From: Antarctobacter heliothermus
Lineage (GTDB): Bacteria > Pseudomonadota > Alphaproteobacteria > Rhodobacterales > Rhodobacteraceae
Reading direction: 5' to 3'
NCBI RefSeq assembly: GCF_002237555.1
Contig: NZ_CP022540.1
Span: 2,795,001-2,859,000, forward strand
Length of the DNA stretch: 64,000 nucleotides
The translations under genes and the position numbers were made by a program. Shown one piece after another: positions 9,071-17,338 of this stretch (its first letter is position 1; every line of letters starts with the position of its first letter). The notes beneath the pieces are model-generated. The model saw nothing but the letters and a program-made list of their open reading frames with translations. It did no database searches and was not told the DNA's origin.

Positions 9071-9085
9071 CGATACGCTGTATCG
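9071..9085. promoter_or_regulatory. Short inverted repeat ahead of the acuI-like pseudogene
   Basis: CGATAC and GTATCG flank a GCT spacer, ending 5 bp before the AAGGAGAGG ribosome site. The position would suit a repressor site such as that of a TetR-type regulator of acuI, but this is only positional inference. Confidence 0.3.
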
Positions 9086-9102
9086 GATCAAAGGAGAGGT
9101 CG

Positions 9103-9476
9103 ATGTTCAAGGTTTTGACTGGCAAAAGGCACGAGGAGAGCGCCAAGTCCTCTGCCAGCGAGCAGCTATTCCCCGGATGTTTTCCTTGAACATAGTATCC
9201 GGGGCAGAGGGGACTTTGGCGGTCCAATTTACCACCTTGAACGACGTGGATGGGCGGAGGATTGGGCCGGTTGGCGGGCTGGTCCGTACCTGTCCACTTA
9301 TGCCGAGTATGGATTTCGCGGGCACGGTCGAGGCATTCTCGAACGACGGCTATGCTCCCGACGACAAGTTGGAGTGGGAGATTTCGACCGCCGCCCTGAC
9401 GGATGTGGCGCAACAGCGCGGCGAAATCCTCAAGGGTCAGATCACGAGCCGCATTGTTAAGGAGATACATGCATGA
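9103..9476 (+). pseudogene. acuI/yhdH-like acryloyl-CoA reductase pseudogene with internal deletion
   Basis: Remnant of an MDR-family reductase (AcuI/YhdH type, normally about 325-330 residues; AcuI reduces acryloyl-CoA made from DMSP). A ribosome site and ATG at 9103 open the N-terminus (M-F-K-V-L-T-G-K) but that frame stops early; the homology continues in another frame with F-T-T-L-N-D-V-D-G, G-G-L-V-R-T-C-P-L-M-P-S-M-D-F-A-G-T-V-E-A and Y-A-P-D-D-K. It then jumps directly to the family C-terminus (A-A-L-T-D-V...E-I-L-K-G-Q-I-T-S-R-I-V). Nearly all of the nucleotide-binding domain, roughly 230 residues, is missing. The last codons overlap the HIT gene start. So the gene suffered a frameshift and a large in-frame deletion. 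Confidence 0.75.
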
Positions 9477-9889
9477 GCTATGACGACCAAAACATCTTCG
9501 CCAAGATCCTGCGCGCCGAGATCCCTGCAACGCGCGTTTTTGAGGACGACGATACGCTGTGTTTCATGGACATCTTTCCGCGCGCGGACGGGCACTGTCT
9601 GGTGATCCCCAAGACGCCTTGCCGCAATTTGCTCGATGCCTCACCCGCGCAACTGGCTGCCGTCATGGCGACCACGCAAAAGGTCGCCAAAGCCGCGATG
9701 GCAGCGTTGCAGGCAGACGGCATATCGGTCCAGCAATTCAACGAGGGACCGGGCGGGCAGGAGGTCTTTCACCTGCATTTCCACATACTGCCTCGATGGT
9801 CCGGCGTGTCCCTGCGCCCACCGGGCCAACCGGGTAATATGACGCGGATCGCTGAATTCGCGGGGAAGCTGCGCACCGCTTTAGGTTAA
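9473..9889 (+). CDS. HIT family nucleotide-binding protein
   Basis: A 138-residue histidine-triad protein; the family hydrolyses or transfers nucleoside phosphates (AMP-lysine, AMP-NH2, diadenosine polyphosphates). The triad is H100-L-H102-F-H104 followed by ILPRW, and the N-terminal pattern (I-F-A-K-I-L-R-A-E-I-P-A-x-x-V-x-E-D-D) is typical of the Hint branch. The ATG at 9473 overlaps the end of the acuI-like remnant by four bases, so it probably belonged to the same transcript before that gene decayed. Confidence 0.95.
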   Translation: MSYDDQNIFAKILRAEIPATRVFEDDDTLCFMDIFPRADGHCLVIPKTPCRNLLDASPAQLAAVMATTQKVAKAAMAALQADGISVQQFNEGPGGQEVFHLHFHILPRWSGVSLRPPGQPGNMTRIAEFAGKLRTALG

Positions 9890-10129
9890 ACGCACCCTTC
9901 GATGCAGCGATCCCAACATCCAGAAATCCCGGTTTTCGATTGAACAAATTCGATTTGCGGCGTAAATGGTCGCTTTCGTACCATAAAGGGACCATTCGGT
10001 CCGCGTCTTTCCGCGCAGCGTCCATAATCTTGACGATGGTGGGGAACAAAAACGCTCCGGTTCGATGTTACACGGGACCGAAGTGCATTCGGCGCGCTGG
10101 CCCCTAAAAAAACAAGAAAGGAGAGGGAC

Positions 10130-10546
10130 GTGTTCAAACGGATCATGGTGCCGGTCGATCTTGCACATGCCGAACGCTTGGAAAAGGCGTTGGGCGTGGC
10201 AGAGGATCTGGCACAACACTACGGAGCTTCGGTCGTGTATGTTGGTGTCGCGGCGGCAACGCCGAGTTCTGTGGCCCATTCGCCTGAGGAATTCGCAGCC
10301 AAGCTGACAACCTTTGCCGAGGCAAGGGCCGCGCAAACCGGCGTAACCGCCGAGGCACACGCCATGACAAGCCATGACCCATCGACCGATCTGGACCCGA
10401 CGCTTCTGAAGGCGGTCGGGGAAACCGGGGCGGATCTGGTGGTTATGGCCAGTCACATCCCGAACATCACCGACTATGTCTGGCCCTCCAATGGCGGCAC
10501 GATTGCGGGCCATGCCAAGGTCTCGGTCATGGTGGTGCGCGCGTGA
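10130..10546 (+). CDS. Universal stress protein (UspA family)
   Basis: A 138-residue single UspA domain; such cytoplasmic proteins are induced in stationary phase and stress, and when next to transporters they often modulate them. The start is GTG (MFKRIMVPVDLAH) behind GAAAGGAGAGG. The usual ATP-binding tail G-x2-G-x9-G-(S/T) is altered (N-G-G-T-I-A-G-H-A-K-V-S-V-M-V-V-R-A), so nucleotide binding is uncertain. It lies 52 bp upstream of the BCCT transporter gene on the same strand, suggesting co-transcription and a role in osmotic stress, as seen with TeaD/TeaABC in Halomonas (analogy only). Confidence 0.9.
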   Translation: MFKRIMVPVDLAHAERLEKALGVAEDLAQHYGASVVYVGVAAATPSSVAHSPEEFAAKLTTFAEARAAQTGVTAEAHAMTSHDPSTDLDPTLLKAVGETGADLVVMASHIPNITDYVWPSNGGTIAGHAKVSVMVVRA

Positions 10547-10598
10547 TCGCGTGGGGCCGGAACACCGGCATAAAAACAAAAGAACAGGGGGGTCAGGC

Positions 10599-12308
10599 AT
10601 GACCGATGATACGAACAACCAAGGCATCCCCGAACCGGAGGGGGCTTCTGACATCATCAAGACCGACTACGACATCGGTCAGGACAATATCGAAACCCGG
10701 GTCGGGCCGTTTCCGGTCGATATCCACAATCCGGTTTTTGCAATCTCGGCGCTGAGCGTCATTCTCTTTGTGATTTACGCATTGGTCGCGCCGACCCATG
10801 CCGGAAACTTCTTTTCCGGCGTGGATGCCAGCGCCGTAGAAGGATGTGAGCCGGGGGCGTTTTGTGACATCGGTCTCAGGGCCTTTCTGACGTCGACCTT
10901 CGACTGGTTCTTTCTGATGGCGGCGAACGTATTCGTGCTGTTCTGCTTGCTGCTGGTCGTGACGCCGATGGGCTCTGTTCGGTTAGGTGGCGCGGATGCC
11001 AAGCCGGATTACGGGTATCTCGGGTGGTTTGCGATGCTGTTCGCCGCTGGCATGGGCATCGGCCTGATGTTCTTTGGCGTGCTGGAACCGGCCTATTACT
11101 TTGGCACCCCGTGGGGGGATGAGCCATTGGGCGTCGTCCGGCCCTTTGCCGAAGACGGAACGCTGATCGAGGCAAACGTGCAAGAGGCACGACGGATGGC
11201 GCTGGCCGCCACCTCCTATCACTGGGCGTTGCACCCTTGGGCGATCTACGCGGTTGTGGCGCTGTCGCTGGCGCTGTTTTCCTACAACAAGGGTCTGCCG
11301 CTTTCGATCCGCTCTGCCTTTTACCCGATCTTGGGCGACCGAGTCTGGGGCTGGTGGGGTCATGCGATCGACACGCTGGCGGTCTTTGCCACGTTGTTCG
11401 GTCTGGCAACTTCGCTGGGCCTTGGCGCGCAACAGGCCAATGCCGGTCTGGAGTTTGTCTATGGCATTCCGAACAACATCACGGTTCAGGTCATCCTGAT
11501 CATCGGGATCACGGCGATTGCACTTGTGTCGGTGCTGCGTGGGCTGGACGGCGGTGTGAAAGTGCTGTCGGAAATCAACATGGTGATCGCCATTGTCCTG
11601 CTGCTCTTTGTGCTGTTCGCCGCTGGTGCAACCGCCATTCTGGGAGAGTTCGTTTCGGGGATCGGGGCCTATTTCCAAGAGGTCATTCCGCTGTCGAACC
11701 CGTTTGGACGTGAGGATGACGGCTATCGTGAAGGGTGGACCGCCTTTTACTGGGCCTGGTGGATCAGCTGGTCGCCCTTTGTCGGCATGTTCATCGCCCG
11801 CGTTAGCCGGGGCCGGACGGTGCGTGAGTTCATCATCTGCGTGCTGATCATCCCCAGCCTTGTCTGCGTATTCTGGATGGCCGTGTTCGGCGGTGCCGCG
11901 ATCAACGACATGATCGCCAATGGAGCGGATTCGGCTGTGAAGGCGAACGTGATCGACAGCTATGTGCCCGAACTCTCGTTGTTCGCGATGCTGGACAGCT
12001 TGCCGTTCACCGCAATCACTTCGACCATCGGCATTGTGCTGGTCATCGTGTTCTTTGTGACCTCATCTGACTCGGGGTCGCTGGTGATCGACACGATCAC
12101 GGCGGGCGGCAAGGTCGACGCGCCGGTTCCGCAGCGGGTTTTCTGGTGTACCTTTGAGGGGCTTGTGGCCATCGCGCTGCTGATTGGCGGCGGATTGACC
12201 TCGCTGCAGGCCATGGTGATCTCGACGGGTTTGCCGTTCACACTGGTGCTGCTGTTGATGTGCTATGCCATCTGGAAGGGCCTAATGGCCGAGCGCCGGT
12301 CTCACTGA
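10599..12308 (+). CDS. BCCT family osmolyte transporter
   Basis: Betaine/carnitine/choline-type secondary transporter of the inner membrane, about 569 residues with twelve predicted helices. The family signature G-W-T-A-F-Y-W-A-W-W-I-S-W-S-P-F-V-G is present (around residues 383-400), as is the M-G-I-G-L-M-F-F-G-V-x-E-P segment of the Na+/substrate helix and T-S-S-D-S-G-S in the late helix. The start at MTDDTNNQG (10599) has a G-rich ribosome site; the longer open frame from 10476 overlaps the stress-protein gene. Likely substrates in a marine bacterium are glycine betaine, choline or DMSP; these cannot be separated by eye. Confidence 0.94.
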   Translation: MTDDTNNQGIPEPEGASDIIKTDYDIGQDNIETRVGPFPVDIHNPVFAISALSVILFVIYALVAPTHAGNFFSGVDASAVEGCEPGAFCDIGLRAFLTSTFDWFFLMAANVFVLFCLLLVVTPMGSVRLGGADAKPDYGYLGWFAMLFAAGMGIGLMFFGVLEPAYYFGTPWGDEPLGVVRPFAEDGTLIEANVQEARRMALAATSYHWALHPWAIYAVVALSLALFSYNKGLPLSIRSAFYPILGDRVWGWWGHAIDTLAVFATLFGLATSLGLGAQQANAGLEFVYGIPNNITVQVILIIGITAIALVSVLRGLDGGVKVLSEINMVIAIVLLLFVLFAAGATAILGEFVSGIGAYFQEVIPLSNPFGREDDGYREGWTAFYWAWWISWSPFVGMFIARVSRGRTVREFIICVLIIPSLVCVFWMAVFGGAAINDMIANGADSAVKANVIDSYVPELSLFAMLDSLPFTAITSTIGIVLVIVFFVTSSDSGSLVIDTITAGGKVDAPVPQRVFWCTFEGLVAIALLIGGGLTSLQAMVISTGLPFTLVLLLMCYAIWKGLMAERRSH

Positions 12309-12336
12309 GGACCGCACAGGTTCACACACGCGAAAC

Positions 12337-12366
12337 AAGGCCCCGGCGGAAACGTCGGGGCCTTTG
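12337..12366 (+). terminator. Rho-independent terminator after the BCCT gene
   Basis: AAGGCCCCG / CGGGGCCTT stem with a ten-base loop and a short T-rich tail, 29 bp after the stop codon. It ends the stress protein-transporter unit. Confidence 0.85.
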
Positions 12367-12445
12367 CCTTTGCCGGGTTCTGGTGGGTTGACGCCGCTCG
12401 ATCGTCGGGCTTTGTCTCAGGCTCCGGGACATGAAGGAGGGTATC

Positions 12446-13645
12446 ATGCTGGATGTCGATTTTGTGCGGGCGCAGTTTCCGGCCTTTGCTGAACCATCCT
12501 TGCAGGGGCAGGCGTTTTTCGAGAATGCTGGCGGGTCGTATACCTGCGCGCCGGTGATCGACCGGCTGACCCGGTTCTACCGCGAACGCAAAGTCCAACC
12601 CTACGGTCCCTTTGCGGCCAGTGAGGCCGCCGGGGCCGAAATGGATGAGGCCCGCCGCCGCCTTTCGGCGCTGCTGGGCGTGGACACCGATGAGCTCAGC
12701 TTTGGCCCTTCGACCACGCAGAACACCTATGTGCTGGCCCGCGCCTTTCGGCAATTCATGCAGCCGGGTGAGGCGATTGTTGTCACCAATCAGGACCATG
12801 AGGCAAATTCTGGCCCGTGGCGGCGGCTGGAGGCCGAAGGGATCGAGATCCGCGAGTGGAAGATCGACCCCGGCACCGGCACGCTGAACCCTGAGGATCT
12901 GGAAGACCTGCTGGACGAAAAGGTGCGGCTGGTCTGCTTTCCGCATTGCTCCAACGTCGTCGGAGAGATCAACCCTGTGGTCGAGATCACGGCGCTGGCC
13001 CATGCGGCGGGGGCCTTTGTCTGTGTAGACGGGGTCAGCTATGCACCGCACGGCTTTCCCGATGTTGGCGGGATGGGGCCGGACATCTACCTGTTTTCCA
13101 GTTACAAGACCTATGGCCCACATCAGGGGATCATGGTGGTGCGACGCACCTTGGCCGAGGTACTGCCAAATCAGGGGCATGTCTTCAACGGGGCGACCCT
13201 GACCAAGAAGTTCACGCCTGCCGGTCCGGACCACGCTCAGATTGCGGCCTGCGCGGGCATGGTGGACTACATCGACGCGCTGGCGGCGCACCACGGCTGT
13301 GCGGCGGGCGAGGTGCATGATCTGATGCGCGGGCATGAGGTCCGCCTGTTGCAGCCGCTTTTGGACGCGGTGGCGGGGCGCAACGGCGTACGCTTGCTGG
13401 GACCGAAGTTGGCAGAAGGCCGTGCGCCAACCGTGGCGCTGTCCCTGCCGCGCTCTGCAGCAGATGCTGCGGCGGATCTGGTGCCCCACGGGATCATGGC
13501 GGGGGGCGGCGATTTCTATGCGCAGCGTCCCTTGCAGGCTATGGGCATCGATCCGCAGCGCTGCGTACTGCGGCTGTCCTTTGTCCACTACACCAGTGAG
13601 GATGAAATCACGCAACTGATCGAGGCGCTCGACCGGGTGCTCTGA
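12446..13645 (+). CDS. Aminotransferase class V (cysteine desulfurase-like)
   Basis: PLP-dependent fold-type I enzyme of about 399 residues, related to cysteine desulfurases (SufS/CsdA-like) and other class V enzymes. Family marks are F-F-E-N-A-G-G-S near the N-terminus, N-Q-D-H-E-A-N-S (His stacking on PLP), V-C-V-D-G-V-S-Y-A-P-H, and the Schiff-base lysine K221 in S-S-Y-K-T-Y-G-P-H-Q-G. The ATG at 12446 has AAGGAGG 6 bp upstream; the ATG at 12431 lies before that ribosome site. No suf or isc genes are adjacent, so true desulfurase activity is not established; the mobile loop cysteine typical of desulfurases was not recognised. Confidence 0.88.
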   Translation: MLDVDFVRAQFPAFAEPSLQGQAFFENAGGSYTCAPVIDRLTRFYRERKVQPYGPFAASEAAGAEMDEARRRLSALLGVDTDELSFGPSTTQNTYVLARAFRQFMQPGEAIVVTNQDHEANSGPWRRLEAEGIEIREWKIDPGTGTLNPEDLEDLLDEKVRLVCFPHCSNVVGEINPVVEITALAHAAGAFVCVDGVSYAPHGFPDVGGMGPDIYLFSSYKTYGPHQGIMVVRRTLAEVLPNQGHVFNGATLTKKFTPAGPDHAQIAACAGMVDYIDALAAHHGCAAGEVHDLMRGHEVRLLQPLLDAVAGRNGVRLLGPKLAEGRAPTVALSLPRSAADAAADLVPHGIMAGGGDFYAQRPLQAMGIDPQRCVLRLSFVHYTSEDEITQLIEALDRVL

Positions 13646-13711
13646 TCCGGGCCTTGCCCTTTGCCAGCACGCGCTATCTGACTGACGGGCAAAACAATGA
13701 AGGAGCCCGCT

Positions 13712-15133
13712 GTGTCCGACCGATCCCCAATCCTTGTCTGGGTTCGCCGCGACTTGCGGCTGACCGATCATCCCGCGTTGAGTGCGGCCTGCCAGACCGG
13801 ACGCCCGGTGATCCCGGTGGTGATCCGCGACCAAGGCGTCGATGATCTGGGGGCCGCACCAAAGTGGCGGCTGGGGCTGGGGATCGGCCATCTGGCAGAC
13901 CGCTATGCCAAGGCGGGATCGCGTCTGGTCCTGCGGTCCGGCGATGCGGTTGAAGTGTTGAATGCGCTGGTCAAGGAAACCGGGGCAGGGGCCGTCTACT
14001 GGATGCGGGCCTATGACCCGGCCAGCGTCGCCCGCGACACGGCGGTCAAATCTGCGTTGAAAGAGGGAGGGATAGAAGCAGAAAGCTTTGCCGGGCATCT
14101 GATGTTCGAGCCATGGACGGTCGAGACCAAGCAGGGGGCGTTTTACAAGGTCTATACGCCGTTCTGGAAAGCGGTCCGCGACCGGGGCGTCACAGAGCCG
14201 GTGTCCGCGCCCGGGCGCATCCCTGCGCCGGACAGTTGGCCGGGTAGTGAAACCCTTGAAGATTGGAACCTGGGGGCCGCGATGCGCCGGGGGGCGGATG
14301 TGGTGCGCCCCTGGGTCCAGCTGGGTGAACAGGCCGCGCAGGGGCGTTTGGGGGCCTTTATTGCGCACAAGGTGTCGGACTATGACCAAACCCGCAACTT
14401 GCCATGGACCGATGGCACCTCTTGCCTGAGCGAAAACCTCAGTCTGGGAGAAATTTCACCCGCGCAATGCTGGCACGCTGGACGCAGGGCGATGGAAGAG
14501 GGCAGCAAGGGCGCCGAGACCTTCCTCAAGGAGCTGGTCTGGCGTGAGTTTGCCTACCACCTGATGTGGCACACGCCCCGCCTGCTGGACAGTAACTGGC
14601 GCGAGGAATGGGAGGCGTTCCCTTGGAATACGGATGCCAACGCTCCTGACGTTATCGCCTGGACACAGGGGCGCACGGGCATCCCCTTTGTCGATGCGGG
14701 CCTGCGTGAGATGTATGTGACGGGTCGGATGCACAATCGGGCGCGGATGATCGTGGCCTCCTATCTGACAAAACACTTGATGACCCACTGGAAGATCGGG
14801 ATGCGCTGGTTCGAGGATTGTCTGATCGACTGGGATCCGGCGGCCAATGCGATGGGCTGGCAGTGGTCGGCGGGGTCGGGGCCGGATGCGACACCCTATT
14901 TCCGGGTCTTCAACCCGATCACGCAACGCGAAAAGTTCGACACCAACCGGGAATATGTAGATCGCTGGATCGCTGAAGGCCGCAAAACACCAACTGAAAC
15001 GGCTCAAAGCTACTTCGACGCCATCCCGCGCAGTTGGGGCCTGTCGGCCACAGACCCCTATCCCACGCCGACCGTGACCGTGGACGAAGGCCGCAAACGG
15101 GCGTTGTCAGCCTATCAGAACCGCGATTTCTGA
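13712..15133 (+). CDS. phr: Deoxyribodipyrimidine photolyase
   Basis: FAD-dependent photolyase/cryptochrome family enzyme that uses blue light to split cyclobutane pyrimidine dimers. About 473 residues. The N-terminal antenna domain begins I-L-V-W-V-R-R-D-L-R-L-T-D-H-P-A-L; the C-terminal FAD domain has F-L-K-E-L-V-W-R-E-F-A-Y-H, the T-G-I-P-F-V-D-A-G-L-R-E-M-Y-x-T-G-x-M-H-N-R-x-R-M region, D-C-L-I-D-W-D-P-A-A-N-A and W-Q-W-x-A-G-x-G-x-D, all of class I CPD photolyases. AAGGAG at 13700 best serves the GTG at 13712; the ATG at 13697 precedes it. The neighbouring cfa gene suggests a shared photo-oxidative stress theme. Confidence 0.95.
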   Translation: MSDRSPILVWVRRDLRLTDHPALSAACQTGRPVIPVVIRDQGVDDLGAAPKWRLGLGIGHLADRYAKAGSRLVLRSGDAVEVLNALVKETGAGAVYWMRAYDPASVARDTAVKSALKEGGIEAESFAGHLMFEPWTVETKQGAFYKVYTPFWKAVRDRGVTEPVSAPGRIPAPDSWPGSETLEDWNLGAAMRRGADVVRPWVQLGEQAAQGRLGAFIAHKVSDYDQTRNLPWTDGTSCLSENLSLGEISPAQCWHAGRRAMEEGSKGAETFLKELVWREFAYHLMWHTPRLLDSNWREEWEAFPWNTDANAPDVIAWTQGRTGIPFVDAGLREMYVTGRMHNRARMIVASYLTKHLMTHWKIGMRWFEDCLIDWDPAANAMGWQWSAGSGPDATPYFRVFNPITQREKFDTNREYVDRWIAEGRKTPTETAQSYFDAIPRSWGLSATDPYPTPTVTVDEGRKRALSAYQNRDF

Positions 15134-15141
15134 ACCGGCAT

Positions 15142-15543
15142 TCAGTTGCTGACGCCGCCCATGCGATCCATCTTGACCCAGCCGGTCGTGTTGCCCGCCG
15201 AGGCGATCTTGCACACCGGCTTGGCATCCGAACAGGTCTCGATATAGCCGCCTTCGCCGGGGGCGAGGGTGCCGGTCTTTTGCGTGAACTCCACATCGCT
15301 GTAGACCGCGACGGGCAGGGCCGACATGTTGAAGTAGGGAATGTCGCGCGCCACATTGCGCTCCCACGACCCGCCAGCCACAGTCTTGGGCTGCGCAACA
15401 CGAACGGGTTCGGAAAGGGTCAAGGCGGGACGGGCCGCAGGCGCGGTTTTCTCAGCCTTTTCCACACCGACGAAACTCATCACCTTGCCGCAGCCAGAGG
15501 TTGCAAGGGCACAAATTAAAACGGCCACCAATTGCTTTTTCAT
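15142..15543 (-). CDS. Small SH3-like lipoprotein
   Basis: A 133-residue exported protein. The start at 15543 (MKKQLVAVLICALATSGC) has GGGAGA upstream and gives a lipoprotein-type signal peptide with Cys18 as probable lipid site (the -3 residue is Thr, not ideal). The mature part contains an SH3-like pattern: paired Y-S-D-V-E-F, a Cys pair (C-S-D-A-K-P-V-C-K-I) likely to form a disulfide, and T-G-W-V-K-M-D-R-M-G-G-V near the C-terminus, as in bacterial SH3 domains that bind cell-wall material. Its function is unknown. It lies between phr and cfa on the opposite strand. Confidence 0.82.
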   Translation of the reverse strand: MKKQLVAVLICALATSGCGKVMSFVGVEKAEKTAPAARPALTLSEPVRVAQPKTVAGGSWERNVARDIPYFNMSALPVAVYSDVEFTQKTGTLAPGEGGYIETCSDAKPVCKIASAGNTTGWVKMDRMGGVSN

Positions 15544-15686
15544 CTGTCGTCTCCCGCATGAGGGAACATTTCGCTCCGGAATGACTCCAGAAAACACCAA
15601 GTTTGCCAAAATCCAAAGCACAAATGCTTGTCTCGCAGGTGTTGGGACATAAACTTCGTGAAACAACAGGCTTTTGAAAGCACCAT

Positions 15687-16892
15687 ATGTACCTGACAGA
15701 CACTCATGGCCAAGCGGATCTGCCCCGCTATTTCGCGCGGGTATTTGACCTTGCCCGCAGCATGCAACGCGGGCGGCTGGATTTTGTTTTGCAGGATGGG
15801 CGCATGTTTCGCGCCGAGGGCCGTGAGGCCGGGCCGGTTGCCGAATTGCACTTGCTGAACAATGATGTATTCGCTCGGCTCATCCGCGAAGGCGATCTGG
15901 CCTTTTGCGAGGCGTATCTGGATAAGTGGTGGTCCACACCCGATCTGATGGGCTTTCTTGACCTTGTTCACGCCAATGAAGAGATGTTCGACGCATATCC
16001 CGGAGGCGGCGTCGTGCGCGCGTGGGAGCGGGTGCGGTTCTGGTTGCAATCCAACAGCAAGCGGCAGGCAAAAAAGAACATCGCGCATCATTACGATCTG
16101 GGCAATGCGTTCTACGGGCTCTGGCTGGATGAGACGATGACCTATTCTTCGGCATTGTTTGAGACCGGACAAGAGGGGCTGGAACGGGCGCAAGAGCTGA
16201 AATACGCCTCGATGATTGACCAGATGGGCGCGCAACCCGGCGATCATGTGCTTGAGATCGGTTGTGGCTGGGGCGGGTTCGCCGAATATGCGGCCAAGGA
16301 ACGCGGGCTGCGTGTCACCGGACTGACCATCAGCCGCGAACAGTTTGACTATGCGCAGGACCGGATCGCGCGGGCCGGGCTGTCGGACCGTGTGGACCTG
16401 AAATTGCAGGACTACCGCGATGAGCGCGGCAGTTATGACGGAATCGCCTCTATCGAGATGTTCGAGGCGGTGGGCGAAAAATATTGGCCGATCTATTTCG
16501 ACACGGTCCGCGACAGGCTCAAACCCGGAAAATCCGCGACGTTGCAGATCATCACGGTGCAGCACAAGCGGTGGGAGGTGTATCGCCGCGGGGTGGATTT
16601 CATTCAGAAATACATCTTTCCCGGCGGGATGCTGCCCTCTCCGGTGGTGTTGCGGCAGGAAATCGAACGGGCGGGCCTGCAGGTGGTGCACAGTCTGGAA
16701 TTCGGCGAGAGCTATTCGCAGACGCTGCGCCGCTGGCATGAGACCTTTGAGGCCCGGTGGGACGAGATTTCCGCGCTTGGGTTCGATGACCGGTTCCGGC
16801 GGATGTGGAATTTCTACCTCGCCTCTTGCGCCGCGACCTTTCACAACGGTAACTGTGACGTGACCCAGATCACGATTGCAAAGCCCGCCTGA
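15687..16892 (+). CDS. cfa: Cyclopropane-fatty-acyl-phospholipid synthase
   Basis: SAM-dependent enzyme that cyclopropanates (or methylates) unsaturated acyl chains of membrane phospholipids, stabilising membranes under acid, oxidative or singlet-oxygen stress. The 401-residue protein has A-H-H-Y-D-L-G-N-x-F-Y-x-L-W-L-D (about 133-148), the SAM motif V-L-E-I-G-C-G-W-G-G (188-197) and Y-I-F-P-G-G-M-L-P-S toward the C-terminus. It is the first gene of a tight unit: trgA starts 3 bp after its stop and trgB 2 bp after trgA. In Rhodobacter sphaeroides cfaA and a photolyase gene belong to the RpoE singlet-oxygen response, which the neighbourhood here echoes. Confidence 0.95.
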   Translation: MYLTDTHGQADLPRYFARVFDLARSMQRGRLDFVLQDGRMFRAEGREAGPVAELHLLNNDVFARLIREGDLAFCEAYLDKWWSTPDLMGFLDLVHANEEMFDAYPGGGVVRAWERVRFWLQSNSKRQAKKNIAHHYDLGNAFYGLWLDETMTYSSALFETGQEGLERAQELKYASMIDQMGAQPGDHVLEIGCGWGGFAEYAAKERGLRVTGLTISREQFDYAQDRIARAGLSDRVDLKLQDYRDERGSYDGIASIEMFEAVGEKYWPIYFDTVRDRLKPGKSATLQIITVQHKRWEVYRRGVDFIQKYIFPGGMLPSPVVLRQEIERAGLQVVHSLEFGESYSQTLRRWHETFEARWDEISALGFDDRFRRMWNFYLASCAATFHNGNCDVTQITIAKPA

Positions 16893-16895
16893 CAC

Positions 16896-17336
16896 ATGCC
16901 CAACGCTGCGAAACTTCTTGCTGCCCTCGGCCTTGCGGCGCTGGGCTGGATTATATCGGATATGATCCGTCCGCTTGTGCCGTTCAGCGTTGACTTTGGC
17001 TATTTCAACTACGTCAACGCCGGTCTTGGCGCTCTGGTGGGGTGGTTGTTTCTGGGGCGGCGAGCCGGCGACGGGCTGACATCGGCGATCAACAACGGGA
17101 TCACCAGCGCGGTCGCCATGGTTGTATTGGGGGTTCTGGTACAGGGCACGAACGAGATGGTGCGCCTGTCCTTTGCGCGCCGCTATGATACTCCTCTCGA
17201 AGCTATTGCAGCTATCTTCGAAAAAAGCATCGACTACGCGATGATCCTTGGGGATGTGCAGTTGATCCTGACCCTGCTGGGTGGGGCCATCGCGGTTGCG
17301 CTGGTGGTCGAGATGGCGGGCAAACGCTGGAGGTAA
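16896..17336 (+). CDS. trgA: TrgA family membrane protein (tellurite resistance)
   Basis: A 146-residue inner-membrane protein with four likely helices, similar in pattern to TrgA of Rhodobacter sphaeroides, a locus found by its contribution to high-level tellurite resistance; the biochemical function is unknown. Visible family features are an N-terminal A-A-L-G-L-A-A-L-G-W helix, P-F-S-V-D-F-G-Y-F-N-Y-V-N-A-G-L-G-A and the central N-G-I-T-S-A-V segment. Three bases separate it from cfa and two from trgB, so the three genes form one operon. Later in the window comes cysK, also part of the R. sphaeroides locus. Confidence 0.85.
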   Translation: MPNAAKLLAALGLAALGWIISDMIRPLVPFSVDFGYFNYVNAGLGALVGWLFLGRRAGDGLTSAINNGITSAVAMVVLGVLVQGTNEMVRLSFARRYDTPLEAIAAIFEKSIDYAMILGDVQLILTLLGGAIAVALVVEMAGKRWR

Positions 17337-17338
17337 CC

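Noticed and set aside
13643..13648. TGATCC, the -35 element of Rhodobacter RpoE promoters, upstream of the photolyase gene
   Set aside because: It overlaps the stop codon of the upstream gene and no -10-like TA element occurs at the right spacing (nearest is 26 bp away).
12302..14389. 695-codon open frame on the minus strand
   Set aside because: Antisense to the aminotransferase and photolyase genes; no family similarity.
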